Position numbers and translations under genes: made by a program. Below, one piece after another: positions 44,461-53,309 of a DNA stretch of 64,000 nucleotides (its first letter is position 1; every line of letters starts with the position of its first letter). The notes under the pieces were generated by a model that searched no databases, was not told the DNA's origin, and saw nothing but the letters and a program-made list of their open reading frames with translations. The DNA lies in NCBI GenBank assembly GCA_019192545.1, contig JAHCMI010000041.1, forward strand, positions 1 through 64,000, read 5' to 3'. The DNA comes from Rivularia sp. MS3. Lineage in GTDB: Bacteria; Cyanobacteriota; Cyanobacteriia; Cyanobacteriales; Nostocaceae.

Positions 44461-45978
44461 ATGAATTTACCTTTCATCTTAGATATTGCTTTAGGTTTAG
44501 TATTTACTTACTTAATTTTAAGTTTGTTAGCCTCCGAAATACAGGAATTACTGGCTACTTTGTTACAATGGCGAGCCGCACATCTGAGAAAATCGATTGA
44601 AATTTTGCTTGCTGGTGGGGTTCGTAGCTCTGAAGAAGCAAAAATAATTCAACTGGTAAATCAAATCTATAGTAATCCTTTACTGAAAAATATTAATCAA
44701 GAAGCAAAGGGATTTTTGGCGACTTTACCTAGAAAAGCAACTTGGGCTGTTTCGTCTTTGACTCGTCCTTTCAAAATCCCACGTCCTGGAACAACTAGGA
44801 ATGAAACTATTTTCGGTAATGGTAAACATAGCGGGCCATCTTACATTCCTGCTGATATTTATGCAACTACTTTGATGGAAACCTTGCAAATACCCGATTT
44901 TTCTCAAAAGCTTTCAGAATCTAGATTAGAAAAATTTAAAGACCAAAGACTAGCTGAAATACAAAATATTTTATTTACTTTAGAAGGACAAGTGCAAGGG
45001 GATGAAAAATTTACTAATTTTTTAAACCTGATTTATCAAGAATTCGCCGATATGCAGGCTGATTTTGAAAAAATATTGTGGAACTACAACCAAAAAAAAG
45101 CTAATTTGGATACCAGTGTAAGCCGTATGGCAGAAAGCTTTGATAGGTATATAGACACTTTTCAAACAGAAATACCAGAAAGCGAATATACACGGGGAGC
45201 CGTTAGAAAACTGAACTTTCTCAAACAAGATACCTTTGCTTCATCCCAAAGAGCAATTATGTTAGGAGGTTTACAGCCTAACGTCAATGAAATAGTTCAG
45301 TTGATGAAGAAAGGTAGTACGGTTTACAAAGAATTTGAAGAAGCAATTAAAGATAAAGACAATCAAACTTATCAAAATTTTCAGCAATTAACTAATCTTT
45401 TACCGCAATCAATAACAGAAAACTTAACTGTTTTAGCTCATCGTACTAAAACAAGAATTGATAAAACAGAGTCGGGTATTAATGTATTGAAACAAGAAAT
45501 GGAAAACTCTTTTAATAGTTCGATGGCAAGAGCTAGTGGAGTTTATAAACGCAATTCTAAAGGAGTTGCATTGTTAATTGGTTTTATTATTGCCGTAACG
45601 GCAAATGCAGATGCATTTCATATGATAAGTAGATTGTCTACAGATTCGGCATTAAGAAATACCATTGTAAATAATGCCGGAAATATATTAGTTAGAAATC
45701 AAGAAAATTTAAATTATGTAGATATCGGAACTCTTAGAAGTCAAACAGAAGAAGCTTTGTCAGATATATCTTTACCTATCGGTTGGACTGAAGTCAATAT
45801 TAAACAACAAGTAGGAACATATTCCTCAAATAGCGGCGGTTGGACATCTTTATTCAGATTTGCACGGGCAATTCCTGGCTGGATAATCAGCGGTATTGCT
45901 ATAGCTATGGGTGCCCCTTTCTGGTTTGACTTGATCGGTAAAGTGTCTAAAGTCAGAAATACCGGAAGTAAACCGTAA
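44461..45978 (+). CDS. Membrane protein of unknown function with large coiled-coil-rich soluble domain
   Basis: A 505-residue protein. An N-terminal membrane helix (PFILDIALGLVFTYLILSLL) runs into a helical SEIQELLATLLQWRAAHLRK segment. A long helical, charged region (residues 140-360) has coiled-coil character. Two C-terminal hydrophobic segments follow (ALLIGFIIAVTANA near 370 and PGWIISGIAIAMGAPFWF near 475). The N-terminal pattern resembles bacterial proteins of unknown role often found as single genes. AGAGGA precedes the start by six bases. I cannot name a function; a scaffold or envelope role is only a guess. Confidence 0.75.
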   Translation: MNLPFILDIALGLVFTYLILSLLASEIQELLATLLQWRAAHLRKSIEILLAGGVRSSEEAKIIQLVNQIYSNPLLKNINQEAKGFLATLPRKATWAVSSLTRPFKIPRPGTTRNETIFGNGKHSGPSYIPADIYATTLMETLQIPDFSQKLSESRLEKFKDQRLAEIQNILFTLEGQVQGDEKFTNFLNLIYQEFADMQADFEKILWNYNQKKANLDTSVSRMAESFDRYIDTFQTEIPESEYTRGAVRKLNFLKQDTFASSQRAIMLGGLQPNVNEIVQLMKKGSTVYKEFEEAIKDKDNQTYQNFQQLTNLLPQSITENLTVLAHRTKTRIDKTESGINVLKQEMENSFNSSMARASGVYKRNSKGVALLIGFIIAVTANADAFHMISRLSTDSALRNTIVNNAGNILVRNQENLNYVDIGTLRSQTEEALSDISLPIGWTEVNIKQQVGTYSSNSGGWTSLFRFARAIPGWIISGIAIAMGAPFWFDLIGKVSKVRNTGSKP

Positions 45979-46025
45979 TTAATATTGGGAATTGGCCATT
46001 GAGCATGGGGCATTGAGAATTTATT

Positions 46026-47321
46026 TTAAAAGATAAATATAATTCGTAAATCCCAACTGCTGTTTTGAGGAATAATTTCGATTTGACGAATAAATTCTCT
46101 AAAATAAAATCTTCTTTCTGTTTCTGATAAATCTAACCAGAATTGGGGTATAGAAACGGCTTGAGCAACGGAACGTAAATTAACTGGTGGTAATGTTTCT
46201 AGTTGCGTTTGGAGTTGAGATATTTTGGTACGAATTTTATAAATTCTCAGTTTAGCGGTTTCTTCGTCTAAGATACCAGTTTTTAATAAAGATGGTATCT
46301 TCTCTAATATTTCTTGTTGAGCGGTAATATCTTCTGTTAAGTTATTTTTGACTTCATCAAAGAATGGAAAATTTATGCTTTCTACAGCGTGAGGTAAATT
46401 ATTACAAACCTTTTCAATAGTGCTTTCTAATACTTCTTGATAAGACACACTGGGGCATTTATGATTTTTAGAACAGTTGATAGGACGTAAATAAATATAC
46501 TCTTTTTTTTGTCTGTGAAAGGTTACACGGGTAACTTTCATATGTGATTGGCATTCACCGCAAACAACTAAACCCGCCAGAGAACGTGGTGCGCTGGCGG
46601 TGCGAGGTGGTAAACGACTGTTGCGACGTAAAATTCTATCAACTTGAGCGGCTTCTTCACGAGAAATAATGGCGTTGTGAGTGTCGCGAACGATTTCCCC
46701 ATTGCGGTAAGCAATATCCCCACGGTATACCGGATTAGATAGCCAACGTCTTCCAGTGGTAACTGATATTTTTTTACCGTATTTTTTCGCTATATAACGC
46801 ACTGCTCCACGTAAAGAACCGTATAGCAAAAAGTTATCAAAAAACTCTTTAACTACCGGTGAGATAGTACGGTCAATAATATATTTTGCTTTACCTCTAC
46901 GATATCCGTAAGGTGCTTTCCCCGGTGGTGGTAATGCTTCTAAACGATTGCGTGCGTGTCCTTGACGAATGCGATCGCTACGTTTTTGCTGCTGTATCTC
47001 GTTTAAGAGTTTTAGCAAATTGGCATGAGTATTAGAATATTTTGTTCGAGAATTATAATTTTGTTCGACTGCAATCAAATTTATTCCCATTTTTTCAAAT
47101 TGGGAAAGTATCAAGGCAACTTCTTCCACAGAATCCCCTAATTCTTCCAAACGTCGGATAACAATGCAATCTGGGGAATTTATTTCACAATCTTCAAATA
47201 ATTGCTGTAATTGGGAACGTTTTCCCAAATCTTGATAAATTTTATCTACATCCCATGCCAAGTTCGTAGGTTCGGGAGTTTGTTCTAATAAAGGGTTGCT
47301 GTAAGTGTATCCAAACTTCAT
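46026..47321 (-). CDS. XisF-like large serine recombinase family protein with substituted catalytic residues
   Basis: The 431-residue protein has a resolvase-type N-terminal domain (residues 1-115) and a recombinase domain (PPGKAPYGYRRGKAKYIID, TGRRWLSNPVYRGDI). A zinc ribbon (LVVCGECQSHM with NCSKNHKCPS) and a coiled coil (340-385) complete it. This matches the family of the Anabaena fdxN-element recombinase XisF. In resolvases two arginines in DRLGR assist catalysis; here the aligned stretch is RRLEELGDS, giving Glu60 and Asp63. The arginine before the usual serine is tyrosine (FGYTYSNP). It may be a domesticated DNA-binding protein or use other residues. No excision element borders were found nearby. 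Confidence 0.88.
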   Translation of the reverse strand: MKFGYTYSNPLLEQTPEPTNLAWDVDKIYQDLGKRSQLQQLFEDCEINSPDCIVIRRLEELGDSVEEVALILSQFEKMGINLIAVEQNYNSRTKYSNTHANLLKLLNEIQQQKRSDRIRQGHARNRLEALPPPGKAPYGYRRGKAKYIIDRTISPVVKEFFDNFLLYGSLRGAVRYIAKKYGKKISVTTGRRWLSNPVYRGDIAYRNGEIVRDTHNAIISREEAAQVDRILRRNSRLPPRTASAPRSLAGLVVCGECQSHMKVTRVTFHRQKKEYIYLRPINCSKNHKCPSVSYQEVLESTIEKVCNNLPHAVESINFPFFDEVKNNLTEDITAQQEILEKIPSLLKTGILDEETAKLRIYKIRTKISQLQTQLETLPPVNLRSVAQAVSIPQFWLDLSETERRFYFREFIRQIEIIPQNSSWDLRIIFIF

Positions 47322-47423
47322 TCAGTGAACAGTTTACAGTGAACAGTGAACAGTTAGCAGGGAGAAATAATTTTGAACTTGTTACTTGCTACTTGCTACT
47401 CCTAACTCTTAATTCCTAACTTT

Positions 47424-47786
47424 TTACTGCTGTTCGCTTAATTCAATGATATTCCCATCTGGGTCTTGGGTGAATAATGCTCGACGACCAGAAGCGCTTG
47501 GTTGGATTGGACAATTATAATTTAATAATCGCTCTTTGGCGGCATCTAAGTCGGCAACAGAAAAAGCAATGTGAGGGTTGCGTCCCCATTTTTCGTGTTG
47601 TGGTTGGTGAGAAACTTGGGATGTGACTATTAGGTGTAATTGATATTCACCAACTTGATACCAGCTACCGGGAAAATTTCGCGAACGTTCTGTTTGAGGT
47701 AATTTGAGAATTTCACCGTAAAATTTTTCGCTACGGTTTAAGTCAGTAACAAGAATTGCTGCGTGCAAACATTGACTAATTTGCAT
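47424..47786 (-). CDS. VOC/glyoxalase-fold family protein
   Basis: A 120-residue vicinal-oxygen-chelate fold protein. It has the paired beta-alpha-beta-beta-beta modules with HAAILVTDLNRSEKFYGEIL at the start and a C-terminal FTQDPDGNIIELSE, whose glutamate is the usual metal ligand. His and Glu ligands of module 2 (NPHIAFSVADLDAAKE, NIIELSE) are present, so a metal enzyme such as a glyoxalase, dioxygenase or resistance protein is possible. The substrate is unknown. A short repeat-filled gap separates it from the recombinase gene. Confidence 0.88.
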   Translation of the reverse strand: MQISQCLHAAILVTDLNRSEKFYGEILKLPQTERSRNFPGSWYQVGEYQLHLIVTSQVSHQPQHEKWGRNPHIAFSVADLDAAKERLLNYNCPIQPSASGRRALFTQDPDGNIIELSEQQ

Positions 47787-48018
47787 ATTAAAAGAGTTAG
47801 GAGTTGATAATTACCAATTAATAACTATCTTCCCACATCCAACATTCCATCTCCTATACCCTGCTATTCATAATTTACAGAAATTAAAAATCTGCTAGCG
47901 TAAGATAAGTTTGATTTTTGTGAAAAATAATTAAGATATGGAATTAATTTTTATCTTTATCAACAAAATTACTAATCTCTATATAGAAGATAACTGCTCG
48001 CTGCTCATTGCTAACTGA

Positions 48019-49110
48019 TTAAAACCCTTGCATTTCTACTAATTCAATACATAAATCGTTAATTTGTTCTAAATCTGGTTTATGACGTAAGGTTGATTCT
48101 TCATAAACTGCTTCCATTTGGGCTACTAAATTTTCTGCCATTTGCATTAGTTGTTCGTAGGAATATTCACCCCTCAAAATTGCTTTTAAATCTGCTGCAT
48201 CTCCGATTTTATTTCTGTCTACGATAACTTCTTGATTGCGTAAGATTTCTAACCCACTACGTAATAATCTAATACAGTGCATTCCATGTTTGAGGTCGTA
48301 ACCAGATAATTTTTCTGTTTCTGCTCTTTGTGGATTTCTGTTTTTTTTCCATGATTGATAAGCTTGCCATTCTCTCAAAGCATTATGATATCTCTGGCTT
48401 CTTTGCAGCAGGCGAATAAAGTCTTTACGGCTATTAGTAAATTCTTGTGTTTTTTCTATAGTTTCATCCGGTAAGGGGTGCTGTTTGAGCATTCCTTTAA
48501 AGTCAATATCGGCTGTTAATAATTTATAAAGTTGTTCTGCTTCTTCTAGAAATTCGATTTTACCTCTAATTAATAAATAAAGATATTCCAAAAAAGCGTT
48601 TAATTCTTCTTTAACTAAAGGTGTTTCGTTTTCTATTTCAAAGTCAGATGGTAATGGTTTCGATTGCGGGGGATTTAATAACCACTTACGATGAGTTTCT
48701 ATTTTTTTGATTTGAGCAAATGCATAACCGGAATAGGTATGCTTGACTTTTTTACTTAAAAATAATTTTCTATGGTTAATTAAATGCTGTCCAACTGGGG
48801 TTAAAACAGGATATTCGTTTAACCACAATAGTTCTAAAACGTTAGGGTTTGCTCCTGCTAATAGCTGGATGATTTTTCTTAATTCATAGATAACAGTATC
48901 TTCGCTGTTATCCAGAAACGAAAATATACCCGGTTCGTTCCAACCGTTATCTTTTTGTTCGATACCTTTATTAAATCCCAAATAATATTCTTTAGGTGCG
49001 ATAAATACACCCCTCCAATCATAATCGGAATCGGGACGGTTTAATCCGTAACCATGACTTCCGGCTAATCCTATAAAAATCGTTCTTTGTTCTACTTCTA
49101 TTCTTTTCAT
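48019..49110 (-). CDS. RlaP/YcgL-type nucleotidyltransferase
   Basis: The 363-residue protein has a DNA-polymerase-beta-like nucleotidyltransferase domain at the N-terminus: FIGLAGSHGYGLNRPDSDYDWRG, with the GS motif and the DYD metal acids. It is of the RlaP class (PF10127), which has been linked to RNA repair together with RNA ligases. The remainder is helical and may bind the substrate. No RNA ligase, RtcB or HEN1-like partner lies next to it here, so the repair link is only by family. It is transcribed away from the decayed DUF262 gene. Confidence 0.85.
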   Translation of the reverse strand: MKRIEVEQRTIFIGLAGSHGYGLNRPDSDYDWRGVFIAPKEYYLGFNKGIEQKDNGWNEPGIFSFLDNSEDTVIYELRKIIQLLAGANPNVLELLWLNEYPVLTPVGQHLINHRKLFLSKKVKHTYSGYAFAQIKKIETHRKWLLNPPQSKPLPSDFEIENETPLVKEELNAFLEYLYLLIRGKIEFLEEAEQLYKLLTADIDFKGMLKQHPLPDETIEKTQEFTNSRKDFIRLLQRSQRYHNALREWQAYQSWKKNRNPQRAETEKLSGYDLKHGMHCIRLLRSGLEILRNQEVIVDRNKIGDAADLKAILRGEYSYEQLMQMAENLVAQMEAVYEESTLRHKPDLEQINDLCIELVEMQGF

Positions 49111-49324
49111 AATTGATTACTAAAACTAATTTTAATTAATAATCTTTTTCTAGTTATATATCTGAAATTGGTTAAAGTGTTAGTGATAATTTATGGTTTA
49201 TCCTGTAAAACAGTAAAATGTCAATATTATTGTTACGTCAAAGTTAGAATTAAGGCAAAATTGGGAATCATTTGATTGTAAATGCTTTTATTTGCATACT
49301 ACCAACATCAAAGGATACTCAAAT

Positions 49325-49858
49325 ATGGCAGTTAAAAACTTTGACCATACGACAGAATCATTACAAGATTTTTTACAGAGTGTTAAAAAAGGTAAAACTC
49401 AGCTACTTGATTTCCAACGTGCTTGAGTTTGGAGTGACGAGCAAATATGCAGTATTTTAGCTAGTATTTCGCTTTCATATCCGGTTGGTGTAGTAATGAT
49501 GCTGCAAACTGGTAACGATAACGTTCGCTATATATTTCCGCGAAAATGGTGCGAAAAAAATGGAATTGAACCCAGACTTTTTGACAGTGTTATTAACAAA
49601 GCACCGTTATCATCTAGAACAAATAAAATTATTGGCTCCAAAGCACCTAGTATTTACTTATCCAAGCTTCAGGAAAAAGCAAAAATCACAAAGATACGAA
49701 TGGATGATATATTGCAATCCCACGCGATAAATCCAGAAAGTTTACGCTCGGATAACTTTCAAGCTTTCTTCGATTTGCGTCAATAAGCACTGTTACATCG
49801 AATTGAGACAGCTATGGGTAAAACTATTTTAAGGTCTGAATCTATGGAATTAGCTTGA
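49325..49858 (+). pseudogene. DUF262 (GmrS-like) pseudogene with internal deletion and stops
   Basis: One frame from the ATG at 49325 reads AVKNFDHTTESLQDFLQSV and LLDFQRA, hits a TGA at 49424-49426 and continues VWSDEQICSILASISLSYPVG. This is the start of DUF262/GmrS-type proteins, where FQR-x-W-V-W is usual, so a Trp-codon change is likely. At about 49520 the text jumps to a C-terminal-like region (IFPRKWCEKNGIEP, SDNFQAFFDLRQ), passes a TAA at 49784-49786 and continues ALLHRIETAMGKTI to a TGA at 49858. Several hundred residues are missing compared with normal family members. The parent belonged to a family linked to modified-DNA restriction; this copy is dead. Confidence 0.8.
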
Positions 49859-50181
49859 GACTCGTAAACAATAAGCTTTTACAAAAATCAATAAAATATA
49901 AGTATAAAGGGTTATATTTTGTCGATTTTTATTTAATTGTATCAAATGGTTTAGTCCGTTTTTATTCCCATATATATAGTTATACTTTCTATTCTCACCC
50001 TTAAGAAATACAAACTAATATCAACCCCAAGGTAGTGTGACATTTAATGATTTTTCGCAATCATTAATAATTGTAAGCAGTATACATGCTGGATTTTTCA
50101 CTTTCATAAATAACTTGGCGATAGGCTAGGTATTTGCTAGAAAGTAGACAATTAATTTTTTTTTTGTTTAAAGAGATAATT
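49859..50181. other. gap between DUF262 remnant and Cys-rich small gene
   Basis: This is 323 bp of AT-rich sequence with no gene. It contains a poly-T run at 50156-50165 just before the small Cys-rich gene and no recognisable terminator for the pseudogene. Confidence 0.4.
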
Positions 50182-50379
50182 ATGAGTACTTTCAATTCTT
50201 CTCCTTCAAGCTGTAGATGCTGCGAACATTTCACGCCTTTAGGACAGCGTGGCGGTACCTGCGGACTACTAAATAATGGTTTAGTTAAAAGCCATTGGAA
50301 AGCTTGTTCTTTATCAAACTCGGTATTTAATATTGCTACTAGAGAAAAAACTTCTAATTATGCTTTACTAAATCGATAA
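50182..50379 (+). CDS. Small cysteine-rich protein, hypothetical
   Basis: From the ATG at 50182 the frame gives 65 residues with a metal-site-like cysteine cluster: SCRCCEHFTPLGQRGGTCGLL and a later KACSL. The C-x-x-C...C...C spacing resembles short proteins I recall in Nostocales but cannot name. The start is preceded by AAAGAGAT. The frame extends back to 50134 through a poly-T stretch, which I reject. It lies 260 bp before rplU. Zinc binding is inferred from the four clustered cysteines. Confidence 0.6.
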   Translation: MSTFNSSPSSCRCCEHFTPLGQRGGTCGLLNNGLVKSHWKACSLSNSVFNIATREKTSNYALLNR

Positions 50380-50413
50380 GATTTTTAGTATTGCTCAATG
50401 ACATCAAACTTTT

Positions 50414-50440
50414 GGAGACGTAGCACTACGCTACGTCTCT
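50414..50440. repeat. GAGACGTAG palindrome
   Basis: GAGACGTAG and CTACGTCTC form a nine-base perfect stem around a seven-base spacer. It lies between the Cys-rich gene and the rplU leader and may serve as a terminator-like or dispersed palindromic repeat. The following 200 bp up to rplU presumably hold the ribosomal operon promoter and leader. Confidence 0.6.
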
Positions 50441-50639
50441 ACATGTGTTTTGCGATACTTTTTAGCTATGCCCTAATTGCAGCAATCTAAAACTTGCAAA
50501 ATATGCCGCCATGATAGTAATATTGTCTGTCGGCTGTCTAATTCCTGCTCGGACCAGGTAGGCATGTTGCAAAAGCTGGTGACAACGATTTATGAGTTGT
50601 GGATCGGCTACCTGTACGGCAATTTAAAGGATATTCAAA

Positions 50640-51053
50640 ATGAGTTACGCAATTATTGAAACCGGCGGAAAGCAACTAAAAGTTGAACCGGGACGTTTTT
50701 ACGATATTGAGCTACTGCACAAAGAACCGGATGAGAAAGTTACTATAGATTCAGTTTTATTTGTGCAGCACGATGGTGAAGTTAGTATTGGACAGCCCTT
50801 GGTGTCCGGAGCTACGGTAGAGGGAACGGTGATGCGCCACTTTAGAGGACGCAAAGTCTTGGTATACAAGATGAAGCCGAAAAAGAAAACCCGTAAAAAA
50901 CGCGGTCATCGTCAAGAAATTACTCGTTTGATGATTGATTCCATTAATATGAATGGTTCTGTAGTGGCTTCTGCTGAAACTTCCTCCGATAGTACCCCTA
51001 GCAATGAAGAGGCACCTGCTGAAGCTGTAACTGCTGAAGTTGTTGCAGAATAG
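50640..51053 (+). CDS. rplU: 50S ribosomal protein L21
   Basis: A component of the large ribosomal subunit that binds 23S rRNA. The family motif [20 protein letters not shown] starts at residue 3, and the basic [20 protein letters not shown] region is rRNA-binding. The core ends near residue 103; the last 34 residues are a cyanobacterial Ala/Glu-rich tail. AAAGGATAT precedes the ATG by a few bases. rpmA follows after 119 bp that contain short heptameric repeats, forming the usual rplU-rpmA pair. Confidence 0.98.
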   Translation: MSYAIIETGGKQLKVEPGRFYDIELLHKEPDEKVTIDSVLFVQHDGEVSIGQPLVSGATVEGTVMRHFRGRKVLVYKMKPKKKTRKKRGHRQEITRLMIDSINMNGSVVASAETSSDSTPSNEEAPAEAVTAEVVAE

Positions 51054-51172
51054 GGAATAGGGAATAGGGAATAGGGCATAGCAGTTATGGATTTATTTGT
51101 GACTTTCTACCTTTAACCTTTGACCTTTGACCTTTAAACTTTTTTATCATCAATTATTAAAAGGAGAAAAAC

Positions 51173-51460
51173 ATGGCTCATAAGAAGGGAACGGGTAGTA
51201 CTCGTAACGGACGCGACTCAAACGCTCAGCGCCTTGGCGTAAAGCGCTATGGTGGTCAGAATGTTCTCGCTGGAAATATTTTAGTACGTCAACGCGGTAC
51301 TAAGTATCATCCCGGCAACAATGTTGGTATCGGTAAAGATGATACTTTGTTTGCTTTGATTGACGGTATTGTAACTTTTGAAAGAAAGGGCAAGAGCCGC
51401 AAGAAAGTTAGCGTTTACAGTGGGGCTACTGAGTCTGAACCAGCAACTGTTGCTTCTTAA
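51173..51460 (+). CDS. rpmA: 50S ribosomal protein L27
   Basis: The 95-residue large-subunit protein reaches the peptidyl-transferase centre. It starts [20 protein letters not shown] and has IRLY-like [18 protein letters not shown] and [20 protein letters not shown], all diagnostic. There is no N-terminal cleavage extension of the Firmicutes type. AAAGGAGAAAA precedes the ATG. It is the second gene of the rplU-rpmA operon, and a terminator follows at 51554-51583. Confidence 0.98.
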   Translation: MAHKKGTGSTRNGRDSNAQRLGVKRYGGQNVLAGNILVRQRGTKYHPGNNVGIGKDDTLFALIDGIVTFERKGKSRKKVSVYSGATESEPATVAS

Positions 51461-51489
51461 ATTTTTTTAATGGGCATAATGCCCGAGTC

Positions 51490-51583
51490 AGAAGAGAGCA
51501 TCCTATTTCATAAAATAAGTATGCTCTCTTCTAAAATATTTTTATTTTGTTTAGGGCGAGTTTATAGCTCGTCTTATTTTTTT
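51490..51583 (+). terminator. double hairpin terminator of rplU-rpmA
   Basis: First, AGAAGAGAGCAT (51490-51501) pairs with ATGCTCTCTTCT (51521-51532), a perfect 12-bp stem with an inner TATTT/AAATA. Second, GGCGAG (51555-51560) pairs with CTCGTC (51568-51573), with one G-U, and is followed by TTATTTTTTTATTT. The second is the better intrinsic terminator; the first may protect the 3' end. Confidence 0.75.
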
Positions 51584-51601
51584 ATTTGAATTTTTTGCGA
51601 T

Positions 51602-52030
51602 TTATGAAAGTAAATAATCTAATAAAACTCCAGAGATTAACCCTACGATAGAAAACAAAGAAGTAAATAAGAAAGCTTTATTTTCACTTATTCCAGCTAT
51701 TTGAAAATCCAATCTTACCAGAATTGTGGCGCTAATTATTAGTAAGATATCTAAAAAAATTCTGAACTCAGCAAAAATAAGAAAAAATAAGAATGCCCCT
51801 AAAACAGCTAACAAAAAAGATTTTAACTTCGTATTGAATAAAAACCTCATATATTTGACTGCTTTTGACCAAGGGGTAGTTATTGCCGCAACTAAAAGTA
51901 AAACGCTAATTCCAATCATTAACCATGCAAGCATTGGCAAGTTTTCTTGAGATAATATCCATCCGAACACGCTGTAAGTAACTAGTACAAGCGTAAGCGA
52001 AACCCAAGGAAGCTGTTTTATGATAGACAT
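51602..52030 (-). CDS. Hypothetical multi-pass membrane protein
   Basis: A 142-residue protein with four to five hydrophobic segments: LPWVSLTLVLVTYSVFGWIL, MLAWLMIGISVLLLVAAI, FLLAVLGAFLFFLIFAEF, ILLIISATILV and a C-terminal FLFTSLFSIVGLISGVLL. Between segments two and three is a basic loop (PWSKAVKYMRFLFNTKLK). No family is recognised with certainty; cyanobacterial unknown membrane proteins look like this. It is convergent with rpmA and divergent from cruF. Confidence 0.7.
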   Translation of the reverse strand: MSIIKQLPWVSLTLVLVTYSVFGWILSQENLPMLAWLMIGISVLLLVAAITTPWSKAVKYMRFLFNTKLKSFLLAVLGAFLFFLIFAEFRIFLDILLIISATILVRLDFQIAGISENKAFLFTSLFSIVGLISGVLLDYLLS

Positions 52031-52372
52031 CTAACTGATTGCCTCAACGAGACAGTAAGTAGTTAATTTATAATCATTCACAAGTAACTATTATTACTTT
52101 TATCTAAGTATTAGCTGCACCAGTTGAAAATGAAGTGTTTAATAACACTGATATTTTGAAGCTCAATGATCTATTTTAATGTACGATAGCTGCCTGTGAT
52201 GCCGTAAACTATAACTCTATCTTTGATTTCAAGTCAGGAAAGAGACGAGGAGGATGTTTAAGTTGTGCTAGTAGAATAAGATTTGATTAAAAATTATTTC
52301 AATGTGTTCTTAAACATTTGTAAACTGATATCAGCTAAGTTGCGGCTTATCATATCTTGTTAAGGGATTATC
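52031..52372. other. gap upstream of cruF
   Basis: A 342-bp AT-rich divergent gap that must hold the promoters of cruF and the membrane-protein gene. GGAAAGAGACGAGGAGG near 52239-52255 looks like a ribosome site but no convincing frame follows. No RNA gene was seen. Confidence 0.4.
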
Positions 52373-53287
52373 ATGAGACAATCTGTTATTGCGGAGCGCG
52401 TCTGCCTTATAAGTCATATTTTGGCTAAGGTTTTCGGACTTGTAGGTATTATGTTGGTGATACCTAACGCCAAAATGATTTTAAATTTTGGAGATGTTGG
52501 ACAAACAGCTATGCAGTTGAGTATGGCTAATGGCGGTGTAGTAGATATTATTTTTGGCATAGTAGCCGTTTCAATTTATGCCTGTAGAGTTTTGGGATGG
52601 CGGACTTGGCTGGGTTTTCTCATACCTTCTGTCTTAATATCGGTAGGTAGCGAACTTTTGGGAACTAGTACTGGTTTTCCGTTCGGAGATTACAGTTATC
52701 TTAGTGGTTTGGGTTATAAAATTGGCGGTTTAGTGCCGTTTACTATTCCTTTATCCTGGTTTTATGTCGGTTTGTCAGCTTACTTAATTGCAAGAAGTGG
52801 TTTAAAGGTAGCCGAAAAACCAACATTGATTCGACATATTGCGGCTGTAGCGATTGGTGCTTTACTCTTCACAAGTTGGGATTTTGCTTTGGAACCAGCT
52901 ATGAGTCAAACTGCTTTTCCCTTTTGGTATTGGGAAACTCCGGGAGATTTCTTCGGAACACCTTATAGAAATTATGCTGGCTGGTTTGGAACGAGCGCCT
53001 TATTTATGAGTGTAGCAGCTTTGATATGGGGAAATAAGCCGATTAAATTATGGCGATCGCAATTAATTCTGCCTTTAATTGTTTACTTAAGCAATTTTGG
53101 TTTTGCTGCTGGGTTAAGTTTGGGGGATGGTTATGTTATCCCAGTTTCTTTAGGTATAGTTTTGGGTGTAATTCCGGCTTTAGTTCTGTGGTTGAAAAGT
53201 TCTACCGTACCAACGTCTTATGTTAATGATGTAGAAAATGCAGCAAATGAAGTTGCAGTCGCTTCTCTAAAAGTTGCTGTCAAGTAA
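52373..53287 (+). CDS. cruF: Carotenoid 1',2'-hydratase-type enzyme CruF (gamma-carotene 1'-hydroxylase)
   Basis: The 304-residue polytopic membrane enzyme (PF04240) hydroxylates the psi-end of gamma-carotene on the way to myxoxanthophyll. Recognisable segments are SELLGTSTGFPFGDYSYLSGLGYKI, PFTIPLSWFYVGLSAY, TSWDFALEPAMSQ and FFGTPYRNYAGWF. About seven membrane helices are visible. The following cruG begins 22 bp later, as in Synechococcus PCC 7002, where the two act in sequence. The gene pair makes the functional assignment strong. Confidence 0.92.
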   Translation: MRQSVIAERVCLISHILAKVFGLVGIMLVIPNAKMILNFGDVGQTAMQLSMANGGVVDIIFGIVAVSIYACRVLGWRTWLGFLIPSVLISVGSELLGTSTGFPFGDYSYLSGLGYKIGGLVPFTIPLSWFYVGLSAYLIARSGLKVAEKPTLIRHIAAVAIGALLFTSWDFALEPAMSQTAFPFWYWETPGDFFGTPYRNYAGWFGTSALFMSVAALIWGNKPIKLWRSQLILPLIVYLSNFGFAAGLSLGDGYVIPVSLGIVLGVIPALVLWLKSSTVPTSYVNDVENAANEVAVASLKVAVK

Positions 53288-53309
53288 TCATTTAACATAG
53301 CGATTAATA

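Noticed and set aside
46026-47321. Interrupted-element (fdxN-like) border next to the XisF-like gene
   Set aside because: No split gene, no matching direct repeats and no excisionase partner were found around it.
49424-49426. In-frame TGA as selenocysteine or recoded stop in the DUF262 gene
   Set aside because: The codon replaces a tryptophan position, no selenocysteine structure is visible, and a second in-frame TAA plus a deletion show decay.
50477-50659. 60-codon Cys-containing frame upstream of rplU
   Set aside because: TTG start without ribosome site, overlaps the rplU start by 20 bp, and sits where the ribosomal leader is expected.
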